Assembly (NCBI GenBank): GCA_003134675.1
Contig: PLBZ01000071.1
Coordinates: forward strand, 1-14,542
Source of the DNA: Solirubrobacterales bacterium
GTDB taxonomy: Bacteria; Actinomycetota; Thermoleophilia; Solirubrobacterales; Solirubrobacteraceae
Reading direction: 5' to 3'
DNA: 14,542 nt
Of this stretch, positions 1-6,788 are shown in pieces. Position 1 is the first letter of the stretch, and each line of letters begins with the position of its first letter. The translations under genes were made by a program, and so were the position numbers. A model generated the notes under the pieces. It worked only from the letters and a program-made list of their open reading frames with translations. It was not told where the DNA came from and made no database searches.

Positions 1-821
1 TCGAGCTTGTCCTCGACCTGCGTGGCGGCGTCGAGCGTCGAGCCGTGCGAGGCGCGGATCGCGTCGAGCAGTGCCTCGTCGACGGCAATCGTCTCGAAGA
101 CTTTCTTCTCCTTGCCGACCTTCTCGGCGAGCTCGCGCTGCAGCGCGCACAGCTTCTTGATCTCGGCGTGGGCGATGTCCAGCGCGTCGAGGATCTCGGC
201 CTCGGGGATCTCGTTGGCGCCGGCCTCGACCATCAGGATGGCCTCCTCGGTGCCGGCGACGATCAGGTCGAGGTCAGAGGCGCTCTGATTATCGGTGCCC
301 GCCCCCCCCAGCAGGTCGGCCTCGTTCGGGTTGACGACGAAGTTGCCGTCGATCTTGCCGATCCGCACTGCGCCGACGGGTGTCGGCAGTGGGATGTCGG
401 AGATCATCAGCGCAGTTGACGCGCCGTTCATTGCGAGGATGTCGTACGGGTGCACGTGGTCGATCGACAGCGGGATCGCCACGAGCTGCGTGTCATAGCG
501 CCATTCCTTCGGGAACAGCGGGCGAATCGGCCGGTCGATCATGCGCGCGGTGAGCGTGCCCTTCTCGCCGGGACGACCCTCGCGCTTGAAGAACGATCCG
601 GGGATTTTCCCAGAGGCGTACATGCGCTCCTCGACGTCCACCGTCAAGGGAAGAAAATCTACGTCGCGCAGGCTGCCCGCGACCGCCGTGCAAAGGACCA
701 TCGTGTCGCCCTGTCTGACGAGCACTGCGCCGGAGGCCTGCTTGGCCATCCTGCCGGTCTCGAACGAAATCTCGCTGCCGGAAATCTCCACGGAGACCCG
801 TGTAACCCCATCACTACTCAT
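1..821 (-). CDS. pnp: Polyribonucleotide nucleotidyltransferase (PNPase), N-terminal part, cut by window edge
   Basis: PNPase degrades RNA 3' to 5' with phosphate, releasing nucleoside diphosphates, and can also add nucleotides. The first 273 residues are visible and open to the window edge with no stop. The frame begins MSSDGVTRVSVEISGSEISF and carries typical first RNase PH-domain signatures: GRMAKQASGAVLV, the GSFFKREGRPGEKGTLTARM stretch, DRPIRPLFPKEW and MNGASTALMISDIPLP. These are followed by the start of the helical linker (EIKKLCALQRELAEKVGKEK). The second PH core, KH and S1 domains would lie outside the window. The ATG at 821 has a good Shine-Dalgarno (AGGAAGG, 8-base spacing). The gene follows rpsO after 147 bases, the same order as in E. 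coli and many actinobacteria. That gap holds two hairpins and a weak promoter candidate, listed separately. Confidence 0.96.
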   Translation of the reverse strand, partial: MSSDGVTRVSVEISGSEISFETGRMAKQASGAVLVRQGDTMVLCTAVAGSLRDVDFLPLTVDVEERMYASGKIPGSFFKREGRPGEKGTLTARMIDRPIRPLFPKEWRYDTQLVAIPLSIDHVHPYDILAMNGASTALMISDIPLPTPVGAVRIGKIDGNFVVNPNEADLLGGAGTDNQSASDLDLIVAGTEEAILMVEAGANEIPEAEILDALDIAHAEIKKLCALQRELAEKVGKEKKVFETIAVDEALLDAIRASHGSTLDAATQVEDKL

Positions 822-829
822 ATTCACTG

Positions 830-836
830 CCTTCCT
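830..836 (-). promoter_or_regulatory. Ribosome binding site of pnp
   Basis: The sequence AGGAAGG lies 8 bases before the ATG at 821. It fixes the pnp start and shows that pnp is translated independently of rpsO. Confidence 0.75.
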
Positions 837-856
837 GTTCCGCCCGTCGGTCGGCG

Positions 857-889
857 GTCCGTTTTCTTTTCTCTCGTATCCGAACGGAC
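857..889 (-). promoter_or_regulatory. Hairpin in the pnp leader
   Basis: A perfect 7-bp inverted repeat (GTCCGTT / AACGGAC on the minus strand) encloses a 19-base purine-rich loop (864-882), in the 5' leader about 36 bases upstream of the pnp start. In E. coli the pnp leader folds into a hairpin that RNase III cuts and PNPase then uses to repress its own synthesis. Equivalent function here is only an inference from position. Confidence 0.35.
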
Positions 890-891
890 GG

Positions 892-920
892 AGCTTAGCG
901 GACAGCCGCCATTGCTTCAG
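892..920 (-). promoter_or_regulatory. Weak candidate promoter for pnp
   Basis: On the minus strand a TAAGCT box (892-897, fitting TAnnnT) lies 17 bases after CTGAAG (915-920, three of six matches to TTGACA). A transcript from here would begin at or near the leader hairpin at 857-889. The match is weak, and pnp may simply be read through from rpsO. Confidence 0.2.
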
Positions 921-944
921 GGCAGGCACACCGGCTATCTCTCA

Positions 945-960
945 GCCCGCCGCGGCGGGC
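945..960 (-). terminator. GC-rich hairpin just after rpsO
   Basis: A perfect 16-base palindrome (gcccgccgcggcgggc) begins 8 bases after the rpsO stop codon. As RNA it can form a 6-bp GC stem with a 4-base CGCG loop. No T-run follows, so it is not a canonical intrinsic terminator. It could protect the rpsO 3' end, slow polymerase, or act as a partial terminator before pnp. Confidence 0.3.
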
Positions 961-968
961 GCCCAGCC

Positions 969-1241
969 TTACTTGCGGAGGCCGAGCTCTTTGATCAGCG
1001 CGCGATACCCCTCGAGGTCGCGCCGGCGCAGGTAGTCCAGGAAGCGACGACGACGCCCGACCAGCATCAGCAGCCCCCGACGCGAGTGATGATCTTTTGA
1101 CTGCTCGCGCAGGTGCTCGGTCAGATGATTGATGCGCTCGGTCAGCAGCGCGACCTGGACCTTGGTGGAGCCCATGTCGTTCTCATCAGCGCCGAACTTC
1201 CCGGCGATCTCACGCTTGCGCTCAGTTGTTATCGCGGCCAT
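969..1241 (-). CDS. rpsO: 30S ribosomal protein S15
   Basis: S15 binds 16S rRNA early in assembly of the small-subunit platform. The 90-residue length is close to the family's usual 89. The protein shows the S15 pattern: an N-terminal helix ([13 protein letters not shown]), then [21 protein letters not shown], the [21 protein letters not shown] rRNA-binding stretch and a C-terminal [12 protein letters not shown]. The ATG at 1241 begins MAAITTERK. There is no recognisable Shine-Dalgarno in the 31 bases between the ribF stop and this start. Instead a TACCGT box lies exactly 8 bases before the ATG, so a leaderless transcript is possible (listed separately). It sits between ribF and pnp, its usual place. 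S15 autoregulates through its leader in some bacteria, but I see no clear pseudoknot here. Confidence 0.97.
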   Translation of the reverse strand: MAAITTERKREIAGKFGADENDMGSTKVQVALLTERINHLTEHLREQSKDHHSRRGLLMLVGRRRRFLDYLRRRDLEGYRALIKELGLRK

Positions 1242-1249
1242 AGGCGGGC

Positions 1250-1276
1250 ACGGTAGCAGACGGCTGCAGGCCTCAA
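1250..1276 (-). promoter_or_regulatory. Candidate promoter giving a leaderless rpsO mRNA
   Basis: On the minus strand, TTGAGG (1271-1276, overlapping the ribF stop) is followed after 15 bases by TACCGT (1250-1255), which fits the TAnnnT -10 pattern. The rpsO ATG follows 8 bases later, the same distance as at mihF. The spacer is shorter than ideal, so confidence is low. Confidence 0.25.
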
Positions 1277-2163
1277 TTGCCCTGAGCGATCTCCCGAGTG
1301 CGCTCTACGTCACTGTGCATCTGCTCGATCAGGGCCTCGTGGGTATCGAAGCGACGCTCGCCGCGCAGGCGCTGCAAAAAGTCCAGGCGCAGCTCCTGAC
1401 CGTACAAATCGCCGTTGAAATCGAGAATGTACGCCTCGATCAGCTCGCCCCTGCCGGTCTGAAATGTTGGGCGCACACCGATGCTCACCGCCGCCGGACG
1501 TGGGTGGGCGGGGTCCTCATACGAAAGACACGCGTAGACGCCATGGCCAGGGCACGCGAGCGTCTCATCGGGGACGAGGTTGGCGGTCGGAAAGCCGAGC
1601 TCGCGGCCACGCTCATCTCCGTGCACCACCTCGCCACGCAGCTGAAAAGGCGCACCCAGGAGGTTCCTTGCCCGAGCCACCTCACCGGCGAGCACGAGGC
1701 CCCGAATGTGGCTTGAGGAGACGATCTCTCCGTCGACCTCCAAGAGCGGGTGCACTACGGTGGCAAAGCGCCCGTCCGCCGCGAGCAGCCGCGGGTCGCC
1801 CTGCGCCTTGTGGCCGAAACGGAAGTTCTCGCCGATCGCCACCTGTGTGGCTCCGAGCGCGCCGTCGAGCACGTGCTCGACGAACTCATCGGCCGAGCGC
1901 ATCGCAAAGTCCGCGTCGAACGGGATCACGATCAGCTCCTCCACGCCCAGCGACGCGATCAGCTCGGCCTTGCGCGAGAGCGACGTCAGCAGCTTGGGAG
2001 TGTGCTGGGGGGCGACCACCGACACCGGGTGAGGATCGAACGTGAGCACGCTGTTGGAGCCCGCGATCACCTCACGATGGCCGAGGTGCACGCCGTCGAA
2101 AGTGCCGACCGCCACGCTACGCCCCTCATTTTGCTCGACATCTCCCAGACGCGTGATCTTCAC
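1273..2163 (-). CDS. ribF: Bifunctional riboflavin kinase / FAD synthetase
   Basis: RibF phosphorylates riboflavin to FMN and adenylates FMN to FAD. With the GTG start at 2163 the protein is 296 residues. The N-terminal FAD synthetase half has [10 protein letters not shown] (residues 20-29), TFDPHP (41-46), GENFRFG (111-117) and SSSHIRG (149-155). The C-terminal flavokinase half has [13 protein letters not shown] sequence ([11 protein letters not shown], 186-196), GVYAC, IGVRPTF and the closing [16 protein letters not shown]. The frame is open to a start at 2205, but those 14 extra residues overlap truB and precede the usual KITRLGDV beginning. GTG 2163 lies 10 bases after the truB stop. The stretch between the HLGH motif and the FDPHP strand is about ten residues shorter than in E. 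coli RibF. Confidence 0.95.
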   Translation of the reverse strand: MKITRLGDVEQNEGRSVAVGTFDGVHLGHREVIAGSNSVLTFDPHPVSVVAPQHTPKLLTSLSRKAELIASLGVEELIVIPFDADFAMRSADEFVEHVLDGALGATQVAIGENFRFGHKAQGDPRLLAADGRFATVVHPLLEVDGEIVSSSHIRGLVLAGEVARARNLLGAPFQLRGEVVHGDERGRELGFPTANLVPDETLACPGHGVYACLSYEDPAHPRPAAVSIGVRPTFQTGRGELIEAYILDFNGDLYGQELRLDFLQRLRGERRFDTHEALIEQMHSDVERTREIAQGN

Positions 2164-2173
2164 GGTCGCAAGC

Positions 2174-2836
2174 CTATTTGGGTAACGTCTGAAGCGCTTG
2201 GTCAAGCGGGATCAGCGGCGGCGCCAGCCATGGTTCTCCCCGTCGCGGTGGAGCAACCGCGTTGCTCACATCAAACGGACCGATTGCGGTGCGTCTGAGC
2301 TCTACGCAGTAGGCATCATCCAGGTCTGCGATCAGCGAGCGTACGTACGTGCCCGCGGAGCATTCGATCGCGAAGCCCGCGCGCGTGTCTTCTTCGCGCC
2401 AGCACTGCTCGAAGCGGTACACGCTCACAACTCGCTCGGGCATCTCGAACTGCTCACCGCGCCGCGCACGCTTGTACGCGCGTTCCCCGCCAATCTTCAC
2501 GGCCGAATGTCGCGGCGGGCGTTGTCGGATCTCGCCGGTCGGCAGCGATGGTGGATCTCCGGGCAGCCTGCCGGTCAGGACGATCTCGCCCTCGGTGTCT
2601 CCGGTGCTAGATGTCGCTCCGAGCCGGGCGATCGTCTCATAGCGCTTGCGCAACTCCATCATTTGGCGCTGCGCCTTCGTCGCCTTACCCACCAGCACGA
2701 TCAGCAAGCCTGTCGCAAACGGATCGAGCGTCCCGGCATGCCCGACCTTTACTGCACCAAGAGCGTGCCTGACGCGAGCGACCACGTCGTGCGAGGTCAT
2801 TCCCGCGGGCTTATCGATCAGCAGAATCCCATCCAC
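2174..2836 (-). CDS. truB: tRNA pseudouridine-55 synthase
   Basis: TruB isomerises U55 to pseudouridine in the T-loop of tRNAs. The 220-residue protein begins DGILLIDKPAGMTSHDVVAR. It has the catalytic motif GHAGTLDPFATGLL (catalytic Asp38), KRYETIARLGATSSTGD with Tyr66, the RQRPPRHSAVKIGGERAYKRAR stretch and CSAGTYVRSLIADL (159-172). It is well short of the roughly 300-residue family norm: there is no C-terminal PUA domain, and loops near residues 85-105 and 172-182 are trimmed. The start is GTG at 2836; nearby ATGs are out of frame. No clear Shine-Dalgarno is seen, and the start lies only 16 bases after the nrnA stop, so translation is probably coupled. Confidence 0.95.
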   Translation of the reverse strand: MDGILLIDKPAGMTSHDVVARVRHALGAVKVGHAGTLDPFATGLLIVLVGKATKAQRQMMELRKRYETIARLGATSSTGDTEGEIVLTGRLPGDPPSLPTGEIRQRPPRHSAVKIGGERAYKRARRGEQFEMPERVVSVYRFEQCWREEDTRAGFAIECSAGTYVRSLIADLDDAYCVELRRTAIGPFDVSNAVAPPRRGEPWLAPPLIPLDQALQTLPK

Positions 2837-2852
2837 GCCAGTGAAATGCCAT

Positions 2853-3869
2853 TCACGCCGGCGCTGGCACGGAGTGCAGCTGCGCGGCGAGCGCCTGCCG
2901 CAGGAACGAGATCAGCTCGTCCAGCTCGAGCGTCGTGGAGAAGCCCGCAGCGCGCCGGTGCCCGCCGCCGCCCTGGCCCCTGGCGATCATCGACACGTCC
3001 ACATCGTCGTCGGTGGCGCGCAGTGAGACTTTATACTGGCCCTTGCGCTCTCCGCTTGAGAGTTCGCGTACCAGTGCAGCGACCTTGGTTCCCTGCACTG
3101 CCCGCAGATGATCAATGATGCCCTCTGAGTAGCTCTCGTCGGCGGCGGCTTTGCGGAAGTCCTCGGCACTCAGGGCGGCGAGTGTCAGCTCGCCCGAGTC
3201 GAACCGGCGTATCTGGCTGAGCGCCAGTGCGAGCAGGGCTAGCTTGCCCTCCGGCATCTCCTCATACAGCCTTCTATACACGGCCTGCACATCGACGCCT
3301 GCTCCGATCAGATCGGCGGCCATCTCGTGCGCACGCGGCCCGGTGTTCTCGTACATGAAGCGCCCGGTATCGGTGATCAGCCCGACGTACAGCGCCTCCG
3401 CCACCACCGGTGTCGGTCCTATCTCCAGGCTGCGCATCAAATCCCAGACGATCTCCGCCGTGCACGAAGCGTCGGGCACGACGTGGTCGAGCGTGCCAAA
3501 GCGGGTGTTGTCATGGTGATGGTCGATGTTCAGCAGATGCTTGCCGTCGTGCAGAACGCTTGCCGAGTTGCGATCGATGTTGCCGCAGTCCAGGAACACC
3601 ACAGTGCGCTCGGAAACATCCGCCGGAGGGGCTTGAATCAAACCGTCCAGCGCGAAGAAGCGATACTCCAAGGGCAGTGGTAGATCGTCCGCTGCGATGA
3701 ACATCACCGAGTCCTTACCCAGCGCGCTCAGCAGTCCCTGCATCCCCACCAGCGACCCCAGCGCGTCGCCGTCAGGACGCTCGTGCGCCGCGAGCACGAA
3801 GCGAGAATCCTCGCGAATCCGCTCGAGCACCCGCTCGCGTGTCACCTCTGTGCTCTCGCCGTCGCTCAC
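2853..3869 (-). CDS. nrnA: DHH-family phosphoesterase, bifunctional oligoribonuclease/PAP phosphatase type
   Basis: NrnA-type enzymes finish RNA decay by degrading very short oligoribonucleotides and can dephosphorylate 3'-phosphoadenosine 5'-phosphate. The 338-residue protein has the DHH domain motifs in order: HERPDGDALGS (29-39), LDCGN (93-97), NIDHHHDN (114-121, including the DHH triad) and ITDTGRFMYENT (165-176). The C-terminal DHHA1 substrate-binding domain ends with GGGGHRRAAGF (300-310). All expected metal ligands are visible. It starts with GTG at 3869, whose last two bases plus the next A form the rbfA TGA stop (GTGA overlap), so translation is coupled. It sits between rbfA and truB, as in many actinobacteria and firmicutes. 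Substrate preference cannot be decided from sequence alone. Confidence 0.93.
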   Translation of the reverse strand: MSDGESTEVTRERVLERIREDSRFVLAAHERPDGDALGSLVGMQGLLSALGKDSVMFIAADDLPLPLEYRFFALDGLIQAPPADVSERTVVFLDCGNIDRNSASVLHDGKHLLNIDHHHDNTRFGTLDHVVPDASCTAEIVWDLMRSLEIGPTPVVAEALYVGLITDTGRFMYENTGPRAHEMAADLIGAGVDVQAVYRRLYEEMPEGKLALLALALSQIRRFDSGELTLAALSAEDFRKAAADESYSEGIIDHLRAVQGTKVAALVRELSSGERKGQYKVSLRATDDDVDVSMIARGQGGGGHRRAAGFSTTLELDELISFLRQALAAQLHSVPAPA

Positions 3870-4210
3870 GGTTGGCCGATCTCGTCGATCAACGCATCTA
3901 CGCGCAGCGCGCGATCGGTCGTGTCGTCGTAGTACAGCTCCAGCGTAGGCGTGCGCTTCAGGTGCAGTTCCGCCGCGACCTTCCCTTGCAGGAAGCCGTG
4001 GGCGCTACGCAACCCGGCCATCGTGGCGTCACGCTGCTCGCGGTCGCCGAGCACGCTCACGTACACGCGAGCATGGCGCAGATCGGCGCTGGTTCTGACA
4101 TCTGTCACGGTCACAAATCCCACTCTAGGGTCCTTCAGCTCTCCTGCCACTGCGTCGCCAAGCACCTGGCGAATCGCCTCGTCGACACGGCGCATACGTC
4201 CCGAGCTCAT
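3866..4210 (-). CDS. rbfA: 30S ribosome-binding factor A
   Basis: RbfA binds the immature 30S subunit and helps 16S rRNA 5' end processing, notably in cold adaptation. The 114-residue protein fits the KH-like family: RMRRVDEAIRQVLGDAVAGE, KDPRVGFVTVTDVRTSADLRHARVYVSVLG, GFLQGKVAAELHLKRTPTLEL and the end YDDTTDRALRVDALI. The ATG at 4210 lies 15 bases after the infB stop; a GGTAGG stretch abuts it with no spacing. An in-frame ATG at 4195 (Met6, giving 109 residues, beginning MRRVDEAI) is an alternative start that cannot be excluded. The stop overlaps the nrnA start. It lies in the nusA-infB operon, its usual place. Confidence 0.95.
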   Translation of the reverse strand: MSSGRMRRVDEAIRQVLGDAVAGELKDPRVGFVTVTDVRTSADLRHARVYVSVLGDREQRDATMAGLRSAHGFLQGKVAAELHLKRTPTLELYYDDTTDRALRVDALIDEIGQP

Positions 4211-4225
4211 CCTACCGGGACCCGT

Positions 4226-6511
4226 TCAGCTGAGCTCGCGCTCCACCTTGCGCGTCTCATATGTCTCGAGCACATCGCCCTCACGCAGATCCTGGAAGTT
4301 TGTCAGCAGGATGCCGCACTCAAAGCCAGCGGATACCTCTTTCACATCCTCGTTGAAGCGACGCAGGCTTGCGATCGTAGTGTCGTAGATCACCGTGCCG
4401 TCGCGCACCACACGCGCCTTCGCTCCGCGGGTGACCTTGCCCTCGCTCACGTGTGATCCCGCGATCGTCCCAATCTTCGAGGCGCGGAATAGCTGGCGCA
4501 CCTCGGCCTGGCCCAGTGGGGTCTCCACCTCGGCCGGCTCGAGCATCCCCTGCATCGCGGCGCGCAGCTCCTCGATTGCCTTGTAGATCACCGAGTAGGA
4601 GCGGATCTCGACCCCCTCGCGCTCGGCCACCTGGCGAGCGTCGCCGACCGGACGCACGTTGAACGCGAGGATCACCCCGTTGGAGGCAGCGGCGAGCATC
4701 GCGTCGGACTCGTTGATCCCGCCGACGCCGCGGTGGATGATGTTGACCTTGACCTCGCCCTGCGGAAGCTTTGCGATCTCGTCCTCGATCGCCTCCAGCG
4801 AGCCGGCGACGTCCGCCTTGACGACCAGGCTGAGCTCCTTGACCCGGCCCTCCTGGGCGAGCTTGAAGACGTCCTCCAGCGACATCTTTCGACCCGAGCG
4901 CCGCGCCAGCGCCTCGGTCTTCAGACGGTTCGCGCGCTCGCCCGCGAGCTGACGCGCGCGACGCTCGTTCTCGACCACGCGCACGAGTTCACCGGCCTCC
5001 GGCACGCCATCGAAGCCGAGCACCTCCACCGGTTGGCCCGGCGAGGCTCCCTTTACACGCGCACCGGTGAAGTCGTGCATCGCGCGAACCCGTCCGAAGT
5101 GCGCTCCGGCGACGAGCGCGTCGCCCACGCGCAATGTTCCGCGCTGGATCAGGACGCTCACCACAGGTCCCCGCCCGGGGTCGAGCTTGGACTCGATCAC
5201 CGTGCCCGAGGCCTCCGCGTCGCTGTTGGCCTTCAGCTCCTCCAGGTCGGTCACGACCTGGATCGTGTCGAGCAGCGAGTCCAGGCCCTCGCGCGTCTTC
5301 GCGCTGACGTCGACGAACTCGATCTCGCCCCCCCACTCCGCCGGCTGCAGCCCGTGCTGGGTCATCTCCGTGCGCACGCGCTCGGGCTGGGCGCCCTCCT
5401 TGTCGATCTTGTTCACGGCCACGACGATCGGCACATCCGCCGCGCGGGCGTGGTCGATCGCCTCCTCGGTCTGGGGCTTGACGCCGTCGTCGGCCGCGAC
5501 CACGATCACCACCACATCGGTCACGCGCGCTCCCCGGGCGCGCATCGCGGTGAACGCCTCGTGGCCGGGCGTGTCCAGGAAGGTCACGACCTTGCCGTCG
5601 TGGTGTACCTGATAGGCGCCGATGTGCTGGGTGATGCCGCCGGCCTCGCCGGCGGCCACCTCGGTCTCGCGGATCGCGTCCAGCAGCGAGGTCTTCCCGT
5701 GGTCGACGTGACCCATGATCGTGACCACGGGAGGACGCTCGACCATGTCCTCCTCGACGTCCTCGAACTCCGGCTCGACCTCCACGTCGTCGGCGGCGTG
5801 GACGATCTCGATCTGCTTGTCGAACTCGTCGGCCAGCACCTGGATCGCGTCGTCGGACAGCGTCTGCGTGAGCGTCGCCATCTCGCCGAGCGTCATCAGC
5901 TTCTTGATCACCTCCGGCACCGGCACTCCGAGGTACTCGGCGACGTCCTTCACCGTGGAGCCCGAGTTGACGCGAATCTCGTCGGTCGCCTCCATCGCGG
6001 CCGCGTCGATCGGGGCAATCGTGTCGTCATAGGTGCCGCGCCGCCGCCGCCCGCGGCGCGGACGGCGCTGGGGCTGGTTGGCCGGCCCTCCCTGCTGACG
6101 GCGGGATGCTTGGGAGTCAATCACCACGCGTCTACGCCCACCCGGCCCCACACCGCCGGGCGTCCGCTCGCCTGTACGCGAGTCGCGCGTGGGACGCACA
6201 CGCTCGCCCGCAGCCGCCTGGGAAGAGGCATCGGCGGTGCCGCTCGCCGGGGCGCTCTCGGGGGCTTGACTGACGGGCTCCGCAACGGTCGCAGTCGAAC
6301 CCTGACCATTTGCTTGCACCGCTGCGGGCGCTCCGTTGCTGGCAGCAGGGGCGGGCGGGCTCCTATTCTCCAGCGCCTTCAGCGCGACCGCTTCCTCAAC
6401 GGAGGACGCTGCCGCCTTGGCTTCTACGCCGGCAGCTTTCAGCTTCTCCAACAGTTCCTTGCTGGAAAGACCCTGCTCCTTTGCGATCTCATGTACGCGC
6501 TTCTTCGTCAT
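4226..6511 (-). CDS. infB: Translation initiation factor IF-2
   Basis: IF-2 is the GTPase that places fMet-tRNA on the 30S subunit and promotes 50S joining. With ATG 6511 the protein is 761 residues. Domains in order: N-terminal IF2_N helix bundle ([20 protein letters not shown]); an Ala/Pro/Gly-rich linker to about residue 120; an Arg-rich stretch (126-159); a second IF2_N-like domain ([20 protein letters not shown], 181-200); an acidic bridge (240-258). The G domain has G1 GHVDHGKT (267-274), GGITQHIG (291-298), DTPGH (313-317), NKID (367-370) and SAK (403-405), followed by the usual C-terminal beta-barrels and fMet-tRNA domain. The frame is open 31 codons further up, but those residues overlap ylxR. 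ATG 6511 shares ATGA with the ylxR stop and gives the expected [10 protein letters not shown] start. Confidence 0.97.
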   Translation of the reverse strand: MTKKRVHEIAKEQGLSSKELLEKLKAAGVEAKAAASSVEEAVALKALENRSPPAPAASNGAPAAVQANGQGSTATVAEPVSQAPESAPASGTADASSQAAAGERVRPTRDSRTGERTPGGVGPGGRRRVVIDSQASRRQQGGPANQPQRRPRRGRRRRGTYDDTIAPIDAAAMEATDEIRVNSGSTVKDVAEYLGVPVPEVIKKLMTLGEMATLTQTLSDDAIQVLADEFDKQIEIVHAADDVEVEPEFEDVEEDMVERPPVVTIMGHVDHGKTSLLDAIRETEVAAGEAGGITQHIGAYQVHHDGKVVTFLDTPGHEAFTAMRARGARVTDVVVIVVAADDGVKPQTEEAIDHARAADVPIVVAVNKIDKEGAQPERVRTEMTQHGLQPAEWGGEIEFVDVSAKTREGLDSLLDTIQVVTDLEELKANSDAEASGTVIESKLDPGRGPVVSVLIQRGTLRVGDALVAGAHFGRVRAMHDFTGARVKGASPGQPVEVLGFDGVPEAGELVRVVENERRARQLAGERANRLKTEALARRSGRKMSLEDVFKLAQEGRVKELSLVVKADVAGSLEAIEDEIAKLPQGEVKVNIIHRGVGGINESDAMLAAASNGVILAFNVRPVGDARQVAEREGVEIRSYSVIYKAIEELRAAMQGMLEPAEVETPLGQAEVRQLFRASKIGTIAGSHVSEGKVTRGAKARVVRDGTVIYDTTIASLRRFNEDVKEVSAGFECGILLTNFQDLREGDVLETYETRKVERELS

Positions 6512-6780
6512 TGGCTCATCGATTCTACGAGCTTGGGATCGAGCGCCACAGTGCAGCGAAGCGCACGCGCGATCCCGCCGCGCCTGAGCGCGCGCGCCAG
6601 ACACTCCGCGGCGGGCAGCTCGGCTCCCTTCTCACGGCACAGGTAGGCACCGCGACCGGGCATCGTGCCGTCGAGATCGCACACGGCCCGTCTGCTGGGA
6701 GCATCGCCAGCGAGGGCGATGCGCACAAGCTCAAATTTCGGGGCGAGGAGCCCGCAGCCGACGCAGCGGCGTTGGGGCAC
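6508..6780 (-). CDS. ylxR: YlxR family (DUF448) RNA-binding protein
   Basis: YlxR is a small nucleic-acid-binding protein encoded between nusA and infB in many Gram-positive bacteria. It has been linked to regulation of gene expression and, in Firmicutes, to RNase P. The 90-residue protein shows the family hallmarks: RRCVGCGLLAPKFELVRI near the start and GTMPGRGAYLCREKGAELPAA in the middle, followed by helices ending [12 protein letters not shown]. The start is GTG at 6780, 8 bases after the nusA stop, with a GGGG-containing stretch upstream as a possible weak Shine-Dalgarno. The stop overlaps the infB start (ATGA). The neighbouring ribosomal-protein L7Ae-like gene ylxQ, found next in Bacillus, is absent here. 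Precise molecular role remains inferred. Confidence 0.92.
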   Translation of the reverse strand: MPQRRCVGCGLLAPKFELVRIALAGDAPSRRAVCDLDGTMPGRGAYLCREKGAELPAAECLARALRRGGIARALRCTVALDPKLVESMSQ

Positions 6781-6788
6781 GTGCGCCC

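Noticed and set aside
301..308. A homopolymer run in pnp as a possible frameshift
   Set aside because: The minus frame reads through as LLGGAGT and continues with normal PNPase sequence on both sides, so the frame is intact.
450..1100. A 216-codon plus-strand open frame across pnp, its leader and rpsO
   Set aside because: It is opposite two conserved genes and has no family features.
2198..3118. A 306-codon plus-strand open frame across truB and nrnA
   Set aside because: It spans the junction of two well-supported minus-strand genes and shows no recognisable motifs.
6512..6604. A 31-codon N-terminal extension of infB
   Set aside because: It overlaps ylxR and precedes the canonical [10 protein letters not shown] start, which forms an ATGA overlap with the ylxR stop.
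4733..6646. A 637-codon plus-strand open frame antisense to infB
   Set aside because: It mirrors infB codon periodicity in high-GC DNA, is rich in His, Arg, Leu and Asp without domain character, and lies opposite an unambiguous IF-2 gene.
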